From NCBI RefSeq assembly GCF_016863255.1, contig NZ_BOON01000006.1:186001-250000 (forward strand): a DNA stretch of 64,000 nt, written 5' to 3'. The position numbers and the translations under genes were made by a program. Origin of the DNA: Planosporangium mesophilum (GTDB lineage Bacteria > Actinomycetota > Actinomycetes > Mycobacteriales > Micromonosporaceae). This document shows positions 1 through 8,492 of this stretch, one piece after another (positions within the stretch are counted from its first letter, which is position 1; each line of letters begins with the position of its first letter). The notes beneath the pieces are model-generated. The model saw only the letters and a program-made list of their open reading frames with translations. It was not told the DNA's origin and ran no database searches.

Positions 1-118
1 CAGGTCCGGCCGCCCAGTTCCGGCGGCTCGACCAGCCGGGGGGTGCGGCGAGCAAGCGCGTGGTCGGCCGCGGGCGCAACGCCGGCTGCGGTGCCACCAC
101 CAGCGGTGAGGAGCTCGG

Positions 119-1036
119 GTGACCGGGTACGAGCTGAGCGCCGGCCCCGACGTTCTCGCGGCGTGCCCCGCACTGTCCGACGGACTGCACCAGATCCGGG
201 AGATGATGACTACCGCGATCCGCGGGGACAACGGTCTCCCCCATACCCGTCAACGCCCACCCGCCATCGACTCGCACGGCGTACGGCCCGCCCCGGGCTC
301 GAACAGCCGCCCGGTCGACGGGCGGGTCGCGCCACCCGGCCGACTGTCGCCGGAGAGCCTCGAACAGCCCGGGACCACCCGCACCATCGCGGTCGACACC
401 GAGCCGAAGCCCCAGTCCGGCGACGCCGGCGGCCCGCCGCCCGGGTACCCCGACCGCCCCGAGCCCACCGACGCCGCGTCGGCCGTCTGGCAGCTGGTCG
501 AGCGGGCCCAGGCCGGCGACACCGAGGCGTTCGGCCTGATCTACGACCGGTACTTCGACACGGTCTTCCGGTTCGTGTACTTCCGGGTCGGCAACCGGCC
601 GCTCGCCGAGGACCTGACCTCCGACACGTTCCTGCGGGCACTCAAGCGGATCGGCAGCTTCACCTGGCAGGGCCGCGACCTCGGCGCCTGGCTGGTCACG
701 ATCGCCCGCAACCTGGTGGCCGACCACTTCAAGTCCGGCCGGTACCGGCTGGAGGTCACCACCGGCGACGTGCTCGACGCCGAGCGCACCGAGAACGGCC
801 CGGAGGGCAGCCCGGAGAACGCCGTCGTCGACCACATCACCAACGTGGCCCTGCTGACGGCGGTCAAGCAGCTCAACCCGGAGCAGCAGGAGTGCATCGT
901 GCTGCGCTTCCTGCAGGGCTTCTCGGTCGCGGAGACGGCGCAGGCGATGGGCAAGAACGAGGGAGCGATCAAGGCCCTGCAGTACCGCGCGGTCCGCACC
1001 CTGGCCCGGCTGCTCCCGGACGGGTTCCAGGTGTGA
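119..1036 (+). CDS. bldN: ECF sigma factor, BldN type, with long N-terminal extension
   Basis: This is a 305-residue sigma-70 family protein. Region 2 lies at about residues 122-210 (AFGLIYDRYFDTVFRFVYFR, then DLTSDTFLRALKRI) and region 4 at about 238-300 (LNPEQQECIVLRFLQGFSV, then an AMGKNEGAIKALQYRAVR helix). About 120 residues of low-complexity, Pro-rich sequence precede region 2; Streptomyces BldN, which controls aerial development, also has an N-terminal pro-sequence (about 86 residues as I recall) that is cleaved. The GTG start at 119 is supported by GGTGAGGAG at 105-113; ATG codons near 202 are alternatives. The next gene is an RsbN-like anti-sigma, which makes BldN the best identification. 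I see no gene in bases 1-118. Confidence 0.85.
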   Translation: MTGYELSAGPDVLAACPALSDGLHQIREMMTTAIRGDNGLPHTRQRPPAIDSHGVRPAPGSNSRPVDGRVAPPGRLSPESLEQPGTTRTIAVDTEPKPQSGDAGGPPPGYPDRPEPTDAASAVWQLVERAQAGDTEAFGLIYDRYFDTVFRFVYFRVGNRPLAEDLTSDTFLRALKRIGSFTWQGRDLGAWLVTIARNLVADHFKSGRYRLEVTTGDVLDAERTENGPEGSPENAVVDHITNVALLTAVKQLNPEQQECIVLRFLQGFSVAETAQAMGKNEGAIKALQYRAVRTLARLLPDGFQV

Positions 1037-1114
1037 CACGCGACGGCATACAGCCATGAGGCGCGGCGCGACGGCGCCGAAACAAATTGTGTCCGACATC
1101 ATATTTCGGGTGAC

Positions 1115-1143
1115 CGTAACCGCAGCCGGCACACCTCCGTTGG
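1115..1143 (+). promoter_or_regulatory. Candidate BldN-dependent promoter of the rsbN-like gene
   Basis: CGTAAC at 1115-1120 is followed after 17 bases by CGTTGG at 1138-1143. This resembles the Streptomyces BldN consensus as I recall it (CGTAAC, about 16 bases, CGTTGA). It lies about 100 bases before the anti-sigma start, suggesting the sigma factor drives its own inhibitor. Confidence 0.5.
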
Positions 1144-1243
1144 AGGGGGTACGACCGGTGGCTGGGCGCCCGCCGGTCCCGGTGGCAACCCACGCCACCC
1201 CGTCGCGCCACATAGTCGCGACAAGCGAAGGGGGGTGCTCGCG

Positions 1244-2323
1244 GTGAACACGTCAGTCTTCCATCGCCGGCGCGCCGAGCGCTTCGCGCAGCTCCTCGAC
1301 GAGGCCAACGGCGCCCGCCGCCACCATGTCCGGTCCGAGGCCGACCGCGAACTGACCGACCTTGTCGAGGTCGGTCAGCGGTTGAGCCGGATCGACCTCG
1401 GTGTGCGGGCCGATCCCGAGTTCCGAGACGGGCTGCGTGCCATGTTGATGGCGACGATCGAGCGTGAAGGCATCGGTGCGACGGCCGTCGCGCCCGAGGC
1501 CGGCACCCGGCCGATCGCCGCCGGACCGAAAATCGCCTGGGTACCGGTCCGCAGCCGGCGGGCCCGCGGTGCCGTCGTGGTCGGGTTGGCCGTCGGCACG
1601 CTCGCCATCTCCGGCATGTCGGCCGCCAGCGGCGACGCGAAGCCCGGCGACGCCCTGTACGGGATGAAGCGCTCCGCCGAGCGGGCGCAGCTGGCGCTGT
1701 CCGGCTCCCAGCAGGGGCGTGGCCAGCTCAATCTCGAGTTCGCGAAGACCCGGATCAGCGAGGCCGTCACCGGCCGCGGCGACGTGGTCACGATCCTCGA
1801 CGACATGGACACCGAGACCCGTGAGGGCGTGCGGCTGCTCACCACCGCGGCCATCGACGGCCGCGACCCGGCGTCGCTGGACGTGGTCGACGCCTTCGTG
1901 GCCGAGCAGCGCCACGCGATCGCCGGCCTGCTCGACACCGTCATCGGCGACGCGCGTACCCGCACGATCGGCTCGTTGCAGCTGCTCGACCAGGTATCCA
2001 CGCGCGTGCACGGCCTGCGGACCGCCATCAGCTGCGGCAACGTCGCGAACCTCGGCACCGACCCGCTGGGCCCGGTCCCCGGCGTCTGCATCACGCCGGG
2101 GCCGTCGAGCGAGAGCGCCGGCAAGGCGCCGGACAACGGCTCGAAGACCCCCCGGGGCACCACCGGTACCCCGGAGTCCGGCACCGCCACGCCCGCGACC
2201 CCGGCATCGAACCCCGGCAACGCCGGAACCGCCACGCCGGCCCCGAGCGGTACGCCGATGGACGCGCCTCAGTCCGACGCCACGATCGTCGACCGCATCA
2301 TGCGCATGCTCGGCGGCGGCTGA
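1244..2323 (+). CDS. rsbN: RsbN-like membrane anti-sigma factor, DUF5667 domain
   Basis: The protein has a cytoplasmic N-terminal region of about 105 residues, one transmembrane segment at about 110-127 ([18 protein letters not shown]), then an outer DUF5667 region starting with [21 protein letters not shown] Pro/Thr/Ser-rich linker and a short amphipathic end ([11 protein letters not shown]) follow. In Streptomyces, RsbN is the membrane anti-sigma for BldN and is encoded next to it; the arrangement here is the same. I chose GTG 1244 because AAGGGGGG (1228-1235) is 8 bases away; an in-frame GTG at 1235 would overlap that ribosome binding site. The functional name rests on family and neighbour. 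Confidence 0.75.
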   Translation: MNTSVFHRRRAERFAQLLDEANGARRHHVRSEADRELTDLVEVGQRLSRIDLGVRADPEFRDGLRAMLMATIEREGIGATAVAPEAGTRPIAAGPKIAWVPVRSRRARGAVVVGLAVGTLAISGMSAASGDAKPGDALYGMKRSAERAQLALSGSQQGRGQLNLEFAKTRISEAVTGRGDVVTILDDMDTETREGVRLLTTAAIDGRDPASLDVVDAFVAEQRHAIAGLLDTVIGDARTRTIGSLQLLDQVSTRVHGLRTAISCGNVANLGTDPLGPVPGVCITPGPSSESAGKAPDNGSKTPRGTTGTPESGTATPATPASNPGNAGTATPAPSGTPMDAPQSDATIVDRIMRMLGGG

Positions 2324-2336
2324 GCCGACCACGGCA

Positions 2337-2368
2337 ACGGGCGCCGGACGGAAACGCCGGGCGCCCGT
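2337..2368 (+). terminator. Hairpin after the rsbN-like gene
   Basis: ACGGGCGCC (2337-2345) pairs perfectly with GGCGCCCGT (2360-2368) around a 14-base loop, 13 bases after the stop codon. There is no U-tract, as is common in this phylum. Confidence 0.55.
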
Positions 2369-2490
2369 ACCGGCGCTTCGGCGGATGTACGCCGGTAATA
2401 CGCCTGTCATCAACGCGCGACCCGGTACCGGACCGATACCCTCACAGGGGCGGCGAACAGCCGCCCCGATGCTGGACAGGGGGGCGAAGC

Positions 2491-3423
2491 ATGGCGAGCC
2501 GGATCCAGATCCGCCGCAAGTCACGTCGCCGCGCCGGATCGACGAAGCTCGTCGATCCGGTTGCGGGATGGGCTGCGGCAGAGGTCGAGGAGGCGCTCAC
2601 CATCCCGGCCGACCCGACGGCGGCCGCGTTCTTCGACGTCGACAACACGATGATGCAGGGCGCCTCGATCTACTATCTGGCCCGCGGCCTGGCTGCCCGC
2701 AAGTACTTCACCACCGGTGACCTGCTGCGCTTCGGGGTGCAGCAGCTCAAGTTCCGCCTGCTCGCCTCCGAGAACGCCGGTGACGTGTCCGCGGCGCGGG
2801 ACGCCGCGCTGGCGTTCGTCGCCGACTGGCGCGTGGACGATCTGGAGCGGCTGAGCGAAGAGATCTTCGACGAGCTGATGGCCGAGCGCATCTGGGCCGG
2901 TACCCGGGCGCTGGCCCAACTGCACCTCGACGCCGGCCAGCGGGTCTGGCTGGTGACCGCCGCCCCGGTGGAGCTGGGACGGGTGATCGCGGCGCGGCTG
3001 GGGCTGACCGGCGCCATCGGCACGGTCGCCGAGGTCAACGACGGCCGGTACACCGGTCGTCTGGTGGGCGGCCTGATGCACGGCCCGGCCAAGGCCCAGG
3101 CGATCACCGCGCTGGCCGAGGCCGAGGGGCTGGACCTGACGCGCTGCTCGGCCTACAGCGACTCGGTCAACGACATCCCCATGCTGTCGGCAGTCGGCCA
3201 CGCGGTGGCGGTCAACCCCGACTCGGCGCTGCGCAACGAGGCCCGCAGGCGCGGATGGGAGATCCGGGACTTCCGTACCGGGCGCAAGGCGGCCAAGGTC
3301 GCGGTACCCACCGCGGTCGGCACCGCGGTGGCCGCCGGCGCCCTGGTCGCCGGGGTGGCGCTCGCCCGCCGGCGCCGTGGCGCCCACGAGCATCGGTTCC
3401 TGATCGGACGCGCTCGGCGGTGA
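2491..3423 (+). CDS. HAD-IB family phosphatase, SerB1-like, with C-terminal membrane segment
   Basis: A 310-residue haloacid dehalogenase-fold hydrolase. Motif I is FFDVDNT (nucleophile Asp49, acid Asp51), motif II is VTAAP, the motif III lysine is in GPAKAQ, and motif IV is SDSVND. A hydrophobic segment near residues 270-295 followed by RRRRG suggests the C-terminus sits in the membrane. The family includes phosphoserine phosphatase-like enzymes, but the substrate cannot be told from sequence. The M. tuberculosis homologue SerB1 lies near the same epimerase and acyltransferase genes, as I recall. The ATG is preceded by AGGGGGGCGAAGC. The last bases overlap the next gene by 4 (GTGA). Confidence 0.85.
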   Translation: MASRIQIRRKSRRRAGSTKLVDPVAGWAAAEVEEALTIPADPTAAAFFDVDNTMMQGASIYYLARGLAARKYFTTGDLLRFGVQQLKFRLLASENAGDVSAARDAALAFVADWRVDDLERLSEEIFDELMAERIWAGTRALAQLHLDAGQRVWLVTAAPVELGRVIAARLGLTGAIGTVAEVNDGRYTGRLVGGLMHGPAKAQAITALAEAEGLDLTRCSAYSDSVNDIPMLSAVGHAVAVNPDSALRNEARRRGWEIRDFRTGRKAAKVAVPTAVGTAVAAGALVAGVALARRRRGAHEHRFLIGRARR

Positions 3424-4568
3424 GCGCGCTGCGGGCCGGTCGGCTCGGCGACCGCGTCGGCCGCCGGCAGCGGTTGTCGGCGCTGATCAGCCTGGCGGTG
3501 GCGCTCGGGGCGGGCGGGGTCTTCCTGGCCGGCTCGCCGCCGCAGCGGACCCTCTCCGCGTCCACCGAACCGTCCCTGCCGACGCTCGCGCAGACGTGGC
3601 CGGCCGCGCGACCGTCCGACGCCCCGGGCCGATTGCCCGACGGCGCCGACTACACCCCGCTGCTGTACCTCGATCCGCAGACCTCGATCGGTACCGCGCC
3701 GACGCCCGACCGGGCCTGGGTACGCGTCCTGCTGCGGACCGGTACCGAACCGCCGCGGGAGGTGCACCGGGTGGCGGCGAACCGCAATCCCCAGTTCGCC
3801 GGTACCGTCTCCAGCGGCGACGACGTGATCTGGGCGGAGTCGACCGCCGACACAGGAGGCCACGCCGAGACCCGGCTGTGGAAGGCGAACCGGCGCACGG
3901 CCGCCCCGGCCGTGTCGCTGACCACCGATACCGGCGACGCCATCTTCTTCAACTCGCAGTACGACCTGGTCGTCGCGGACGGCCGGGTGCACTGGGCGGC
4001 GGCCGGCCGCAGCGCGGAGGTCATCACCGAGGTCCGCTCGGTGCCGCTGGCCGGCGGCCCGGTCGGCGTCCGGAGCGTTCCCGGCGCCTACTCGCTGTCG
4101 GCGTGGCCCTGGCTGGTCAGCGCCGGCAGCGGCCAGGCCGGTCCGGTCGAATTGCGAGATCTGCTGAGCGACCGCCGGGTACGGGTGCCCGCGGCCCGGA
4201 CCGAACTGCTCACCTGTACCCCCGCCTGGTGCCGGGTCCTGGTCCTGAGCGGCAACGGCGGCCCCGCGCGCGTCGATCTGATGCGCGCCGACGGGTCCGG
4301 CCGCCGGCGGATGGCCGGCGGGCGGGTCAGCGCGGCAACGGCCGACGTGGCGCTGCTCGACCGGTTCGAGGTGCTCTCGCAGAGCGGGTCGGCCGGCTCC
4401 CCCGCCAACAGCCAGCAGTTGATGCTCTACGACGCGGCCCGCGGCCGCACCGTCGTCGTGTCACAGGGCGTCGGCGTGGTCTCCGTCCGCGGCGGCGTAC
4501 TGAGCTGGTCCACCGGTGACAACGAGGCCCTCGTCTGGCACGCGCTCGACCTCCGCACGCTGCCCTGA
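3420..4568 (+). CDS. Anchored extracytoplasmic protein, propeller-like
   Basis: This 382-residue protein begins with a basic stretch and one hydrophobic segment ([18 protein letters not shown], about residues 22-39), so it is probably anchored facing outward. The rest is rich in beta-prone repeats with GR/GD turns, in the style of TolB/WD40-like propellers, but I recognise no catalytic motif. The frame is open upstream to 3255, inside the HAD gene; I chose GTG 3420 because it overlaps the HAD stop as GTGA, typical of translational coupling. It converges on the acyltransferase with a 6-base gap. The function is unknown. Confidence 0.7.
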   Translation: MSALRAGRLGDRVGRRQRLSALISLAVALGAGGVFLAGSPPQRTLSASTEPSLPTLAQTWPAARPSDAPGRLPDGADYTPLLYLDPQTSIGTAPTPDRAWVRVLLRTGTEPPREVHRVAANRNPQFAGTVSSGDDVIWAESTADTGGHAETRLWKANRRTAAPAVSLTTDTGDAIFFNSQYDLVVADGRVHWAAAGRSAEVITEVRSVPLAGGPVGVRSVPGAYSLSAWPWLVSAGSGQAGPVELRDLLSDRRVRVPAARTELLTCTPAWCRVLVLSGNGGPARVDLMRADGSGRRRMAGGRVSAATADVALLDRFEVLSQSGSAGSPANSQQLMLYDAARGRTVVVSQGVGVVSVRGGVLSWSTGDNEALVWHALDLRTLP

Positions 4569-4574
4569 GCGTCG

Positions 4575-5468
4575 CTAGGCCGACCAGGGGTCGGGGCGGC
4601 GCTCCAGCAGCCGGTGCAGCGTCTGCTGGATCGTCTCGCGTACCTGATCGGCGAGGTTGAACACGGCCATCGGGTCGTCCGCGGAGTCGACCATGCCCTC
4701 GGTACTGATGGGTTCGCCGAACTCGATGAGCCACTTGCTCGGCAGCGGCACCACGCCCAGCGGCCCGAGCCACGGGAACAGCGGCGTCACCGGGAAGTAC
4801 GGCGTGCCGAGCAGGCGGGCCAGCGGCCGGATGTTCCCGATCATCGGGTACGCCTCCTCGGCGCCGACGATCGAGACCGGGATGATCGGCGTACCGGTGC
4901 GCAGTGCCGCCGACACGAACCCGCCGCGGCCGAAGCGCTGGAGCTTGTACCGCTCGGCGAACGGCTTCCCGACGCCCTTGAACCCCTCCGGGAACACGCC
5001 GACCAGCTCACCGGCGCGCAGCAGCCGTTCGGCGTCCGGGTTGCAGGCCAGGGTGCCGCCGGACTTGCGCGCCACCTCGGACAGCCCCGGCATGCGGAAC
5101 ACGAAGTCGGCGCCGAGCAGGCGCAGGAAGCGCTGGGCCGGGTGCTCGTCATGGACGGCGACGGCCAGCATCACCGCGTCCATCGCGACCGTGCCGGAGT
5201 GGTTCGCCACGATCAGCGCCGGCCCGTCCTCGGGCAGATGCTTGATCCCGTACGTCTCGATCCGGAACCAGGATCGGTAGAGCGGGCGCAGGACCGGGAG
5301 GAACACCGACTCGGTGAGCTGCCGGTCGAAGCCGAACTCGTCAACCTCGTAGTCACCGGTCAGCCGGTGACGCAGCAGCGAGAGCAGGCCCGCCATCCGC
5401 CGGTCCCAGACGTCCCCCTCCGACGTCGTCGGCTCGGTGCCCGACGCCTCGAACTCAACGCCGGTCAT
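4575..5468 (-). CDS. Lysophospholipid acyltransferase family protein (PlsC-like)
   Basis: A 297-residue acyltransferase with the acceptor-site block VANHSGTVAMD (His90, Asp97) and the FPEG glycerol-phosphate motif at about 159-162 in VFPEGFKGVGKPF. The spacing between His and Asp is longer than the classic NHX4D, as in the LPLAT subgroup found across actinobacteria. It probably transfers an acyl chain to a lysophospholipid or related lipid at the inner membrane face. Its start overlaps the stop of the epimerase gene by 4 bases (ATGA), so the two are translationally coupled. A similar pair (galE2/Rv0501 and Rv0502) occurs in M. tuberculosis, as I recall. The exact acceptor is not predictable. 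Confidence 0.85.
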   Translation of the reverse strand: MTGVEFEASGTEPTTSEGDVWDRRMAGLLSLLRHRLTGDYEVDEFGFDRQLTESVFLPVLRPLYRSWFRIETYGIKHLPEDGPALIVANHSGTVAMDAVMLAVAVHDEHPAQRFLRLLGADFVFRMPGLSEVARKSGGTLACNPDAERLLRAGELVGVFPEGFKGVGKPFAERYKLQRFGRGGFVSAALRTGTPIIPVSIVGAEEAYPMIGNIRPLARLLGTPYFPVTPLFPWLGPLGVVPLPSKWLIEFGEPISTEGMVDSADDPMAVFNLADQVRETIQQTLHRLLERRPDPWSA

Positions 5469-6523
5469 CGCTCCCCTTCCACGGCTTCACGGATCCGCCG
5501 GATGCTGTCCAGGATCGACTGCTCTGCCGCGCGGACCCGGCCGGGCCCCAACGGACCGAACCCGGCGCCGCGGACGAAGTCGTCGAACGCCACCGCCGTG
5601 GGGCGCGGTTCGAAGCCGAACTCCCGAACCAACCGGGTGGTGTCCACCACCCGACCGTGCACGAACAGGTCGAGCTGGTCAAGGGAGAAGTCGAGCACGC
5701 CCGATGTCTTGGCGAAGCCGGCCACCGCCGACAGGCCGGGTTCGACGACGGGCAGCGCCACCCGGCCGGCCCGGCGGATCGCCTGCGACAGCGTCAGCAC
5801 CCCGGCGCCGGCGACGTTGTACGTCCCGGGGTGGGGCTCCACGATCGCCCGGTGCAGGACCTCGAGGGCGTCGTCGGCGTGGATGAACTGCAGCCGTGGA
5901 TCGCGGCCGAGCACCGTGGGCACGACCGGCAGCGAGAAGTACCGGTTGAGCCTGGTACCGGTGCGCTCCCCGATGAACGGCGCGAACCGCAGCACGGTCG
6001 CCACGACGTCCGGGCAGCGGCGACGGAAGCCGCGCACGTACCCCTCGACGTCGAGCACGTCGCGGCCGAAGCCGCCGCGCGGCGACTCCCGCGGCTCGGT
6101 GTCCTCGGTGAAGACCGCCGGGTCGCGGAACGACGCGCCGTACGCCGCCGTGGACGAACGGACCACCAGCTTGCGCAACTCCGGCGCCTGCTGGCAGGCG
6201 GCCAGTAGCTGCATGGTGCCGATGACGTTGAGTTCCTTGGTCGCGCCCCGCCCGCCCGGCTGGGAGTCGACAGCGGTCGTGATCGCCAGGTGCGCGACCG
6301 CCTCCACACCCTCGTCGCCCAGCAGCCGGGCGATCTCCGGGTGACGCAGGTCGACCCGGTGCAGTTCGACGCCGGCGAGCAGGCGTGCCAGCTCGCCGGA
6401 CGGCGCCGTCACGTCCACGCCGATGACTCGCTCGACCCTCGGATCCGCGGCGAGTCGCCCCGCGACCTGCGCACCGAGGTGGCGGGCCACTCCGGTCACC
6501 AAGACCACTCTCGGGGTGTTCAC
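5465..6523 (-). CDS. NAD-dependent epimerase/dehydratase (extended SDR)
   Basis: A 352-residue extended short-chain dehydrogenase. The nucleotide-binding motif is VLVTGVARHLGAQVAGRL at the N-terminus, an acidic DVTAPSG loop follows strand 2, and VRSSTAAYGA carries the Ser/Tyr active-site region. It resembles UDP-sugar epimerases but has a variant GxxxHLG motif, so the substrate is uncertain. The GTG start at 6523 has GAGGTGATGGC just upstream. It is first in a two-gene operon with the acyltransferase, suggesting a shared role in a lipid or glycolipid step (inference). Confidence 0.85.
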   Translation of the reverse strand: MNTPRVVLVTGVARHLGAQVAGRLAADPRVERVIGVDVTAPSGELARLLAGVELHRVDLRHPEIARLLGDEGVEAVAHLAITTAVDSQPGGRGATKELNVIGTMQLLAACQQAPELRKLVVRSSTAAYGASFRDPAVFTEDTEPRESPRGGFGRDVLDVEGYVRGFRRRCPDVVATVLRFAPFIGERTGTRLNRYFSLPVVPTVLGRDPRLQFIHADDALEVLHRAIVEPHPGTYNVAGAGVLTLSQAIRRAGRVALPVVEPGLSAVAGFAKTSGVLDFSLDQLDLFVHGRVVDTTRLVREFGFEPRPTAVAFDDFVRGAGFGPLGPGRVRAAEQSILDSIRRIREAVEGER

Positions 6524-6690
6524 GCCATCACCTCACGCCCTTGTTACCCGAAAGGCGCATCGACAACGCGTACCGGATCTTGAGCCGGTAGGTGACGCGG
6601 CCTTCGCCCGGCTGCTGTGCATGGTGCCACCGCACCGCCGGCGGAAGGCCGGCGCGATGCGGAACATTTACGATCGCGCCACGGAGCGCT

Positions 6691-6717
6691 GGCACGTACC
6701 GGTCACAGGTACGCGCC
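6691..6717 (-). terminator. Hairpin downstream of the bS22 gene
   Basis: GGCACGTACC (6691-6700) and GGTACGCGCC (6708-6717) form a 10-bp stem with one G-U or mismatched position and a 7-base loop, starting 18 bases after the bS22 stop. Confidence 0.5.
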
Positions 6718-6734
6718 GACGCACCGCACGAAGG

Positions 6735-6836
6735 TCACTTGCCGAGACGACGACGCTGGACCCTGGTCTTGCGCAGCAGCTTGCGGTGCTTCTTCTTGGC
6801 CATGCGCTTGCGGCGCTTCTTGACCACAGAGCCCAT
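6735..6836 (-). CDS. Ribosomal protein bS22 (AURKAIP1/COX24 domain), 33 residues
   Basis: The 33-residue product starts [19 protein letters not shown] and ends RVQRRRLGK, almost entirely basic. It matches the actinobacterial bS22 family (COX24/AURKAIP1 domain) seen in mycobacterial ribosome structures, where it sits in the small subunit. The ATG is preceded by AAGGGGACAATCGT, a good ribosome binding site. The mycobacterial homologue (Rv0500B) also lies next to the epimerase-acyltransferase pair, as I recall. A perfect hairpin lies in its leader. Confidence 0.93.
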   Translation of the reverse strand: MGSVVKKRRKRMAKKKHRKLLRKTRVQRRRLGK

Positions 6837-6865
6837 ACGATTGTCCCCTTGTCAGGTACGTGTGG

Positions 6866-6894
6866 CTGTCACCGTCGCTCGGCGCCGGTGACAG
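6866..6894 (-). promoter_or_regulatory. Inverted repeat in the bS22 leader
   Basis: CTGTCACCG (6866-6874) pairs perfectly with CGGTGACAG (6886-6894) with an 11-base loop. It lies 30-58 bases before the ATG, between probable promoter and ribosome binding site, so it could be an operator or an RNA control hairpin. Confidence 0.45.
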
Positions 6895-6984
6895 GCGGGA
6901 AATAATGGCGGGTCCAGGGTAGCCGGCAGCCCGCGAGATCGGAAAACAGGCTCAGGCAAACGTTTCGCTGCTCACGGCCATCGG

Positions 6985-8388
6985 TCAGCCCAGACTCCGT
7001 TCAACATACCCGGCGCACTCGCCGGTGATCTCACCCCAGCCGGCGCCGAACTCGCCGGCCGCCGCGTCCGGTGCCGCGATCCCCTGGCGCACGACCTCGT
7101 CGAAGAAGCGCAGCATCTTCTCCTCGCCGAAGCGCTCGGCCAGCCAGCGGACCGACAGGAACGCGACGCCGTAGCGGCCGCTCGCGTCCTCGGCCGACGC
7201 GTCGGCCGCCGGCTCGGCCAGGGCGGCCACCGTGGTGGGCTTGCCGGCGCGCACGTACCGGCGCGAGGAGCTCAGCAACTCGTACTCGCTCAGCGGCCGC
7301 CCGACCATCCGCACGTACTCGGCGACGCCCTCGACCAGCCACCACTGCCTGGAGTAGTCGCGGCGCACGTCGGCAAGCGTCACCACGTGCGCGAACTCGT
7401 GCCGCAGGGTGTCTTCGACCTCGGTCCCGGTGACCCGCGGGCCGTTCAGCACGATCTCGGTGTGGCGTTCGGTGATCGGCAACGCGAACCCGGCGACCCA
7501 CTCCGCCTGCCGCGCCCCGTACCAGCTTCCCCACTCCTCCGGCCCGGCGAGGTAGACCAGGTACCGGCCCGGCGGTGCGGACCAGCGGGCGTACCGGTCG
7601 GCGACCGCCGCCGCCTCCTCGGCCGCGGCCAGCAGCGCGTCCAGCCGGCCGGCGTACCGGACCGGCACGGCGACCACCGTCCGCGGCCCGACCGCCACCC
7701 GCAGCTCGCTGATCTCCCACGGCCGGGGGCCGAGGTCGGACGGGCCGGAGGAGCCGAACTCCACCAGGCTCAGCGGCCCGGCACGGTCCGTCCAGCGGGT
7801 GGCCACCGGCACCGTCACCGGCTGGCAGCCGGCGACGACGAAGCAGTACCCGATCTTCACGATCGCCCGCCAGCCGCCCTCGACCGGCTCCGGGTCGCCG
7901 CCGAGCGTCTCGCTCCAGCCCATGACCTTCATCGCGCGCAGGGTGCCGAACCGCCGGCGCAGCTCGCCGATCAGCGCCCCCTCGGACGGGTCGGCCGGTG
8001 CCACGAAGGCGGCCTCGTCGCCGTGCAGCAGCGCCGTGGCCTGCGCGTCGAGCACCAGCTGCAGTTCGGTACGGACCCGTAGCTGACGGACTGCCGAGGT
8101 GCGGGCGGACGCCTGCCCGGACGTGTCCGACCCGCCCCGGGCGCTCCCGGGTAACGCCTGCTGCCGGATCGTCAACGCGGCCCGGTCGAGCGGCCTCCAC
8201 CAGCTACGACCGGCCGTCATCGCGGCCGGGCCACCGAACAGGCCGAACAGCGCCGCCACGCCGAGCGCCATCCAGACCAGCGGGCCGGACGGCCGGCCCG
8301 GTGACCTCGACGCGACCGGGCCGGGTGGCGGCCCCGGCAGCATCAGCGCGATCGCACCGGACCGCGGATCACGCTCCTCCTCGGTCAC
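6985..8388 (-). CDS. Membrane-anchored gluzincin-like metallopeptidase (HEXXH)
   Basis: A 467-residue protein with a Pro-rich cytoplasmic start, one membrane segment at about residues 37-59 (LVWMALGVAALFGLFGG), a long outer region, and the zinc-peptidase motif HEFAH at about 330-334. A downstream LVEGVAEY offers the third ligand glutamate (about 353 or 357), as in MA-clan peptidases. The region before it looks like a stalk or SnoaL/NTF2-like fold, but I am not sure. It is likely a surface peptidase of unknown substrate. The GTG start is directly preceded by a leaderless -10 element. Confidence 0.75.
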   Translation of the reverse strand: MTEEERDPRSGAIALMLPGPPPGPVASRSPGRPSGPLVWMALGVAALFGLFGGPAAMTAGRSWWRPLDRAALTIRQQALPGSARGGSDTSGQASARTSAVRQLRVRTELQLVLDAQATALLHGDEAAFVAPADPSEGALIGELRRRFGTLRAMKVMGWSETLGGDPEPVEGGWRAIVKIGYCFVVAGCQPVTVPVATRWTDRAGPLSLVEFGSSGPSDLGPRPWEISELRVAVGPRTVVAVPVRYAGRLDALLAAAEEAAAVADRYARWSAPPGRYLVYLAGPEEWGSWYGARQAEWVAGFALPITERHTEIVLNGPRVTGTEVEDTLRHEFAHVVTLADVRRDYSRQWWLVEGVAEYVRMVGRPLSEYELLSSSRRYVRAGKPTTVAALAEPAADASAEDASGRYGVAFLSVRWLAERFGEEKMLRFFDEVVRQGIAAPDAAAGEFGAGWGEITGECAGYVERSLG

Positions 8389-8394
8389 GGTTGG

Positions 8395-8400
8395 ACGCTA
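8395..8400 (-). promoter_or_regulatory. Leaderless -10 element of the metallopeptidase gene
   Basis: TAGCGT reading on the minus strand, 6 bases before GTG 8388, with no ribosome binding site between. Confidence 0.55.
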
Positions 8401-8437
8401 CGCGACATCGACTTCCCGCGCTCTGTGAACGCGCCCC

Positions 8438-8491
8438 GCCGAGAGCGGCTCCCCGGCCGAGAGCGGCTCCCCGGCCGAGAGCGGCTCCCCG
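8438..8491. repeat. Three tandem 18-bp hairpin units
   Basis: Three perfect copies of an 18-bp unit (8438-8455, 8456-8473, 8474-8491). Each unit, GCCGAGAGCGGCTCCCCG, contains a GCCG-AGAG-CGGC stem-loop. The array starts 1 base past the proline dehydrogenase stop and ends 38 bases before the next promoter. It probably works as a terminator or mRNA 3' stabiliser. Confidence 0.85.
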
Positions 8492-8492
8492 G

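Noticed and set aside
43-1059. A 338-codon frame overlapping the sigma factor
   Set aside because: Its translation is almost all Arg/Pro/Gly; the +2-shifted frame carries the intact sigma domains and a ribosome binding site.
4614-6344. A 576-codon open frame opposite the acyltransferase and epimerase
   Set aside because: The minus-strand genes have clear motifs and an ATGA overlap, and the plus-strand translation is compositional noise.
8438-8491. Possible CRISPR array
   Set aside because: The units are 18 bp, directly adjacent without spacers, and there are no cas genes.
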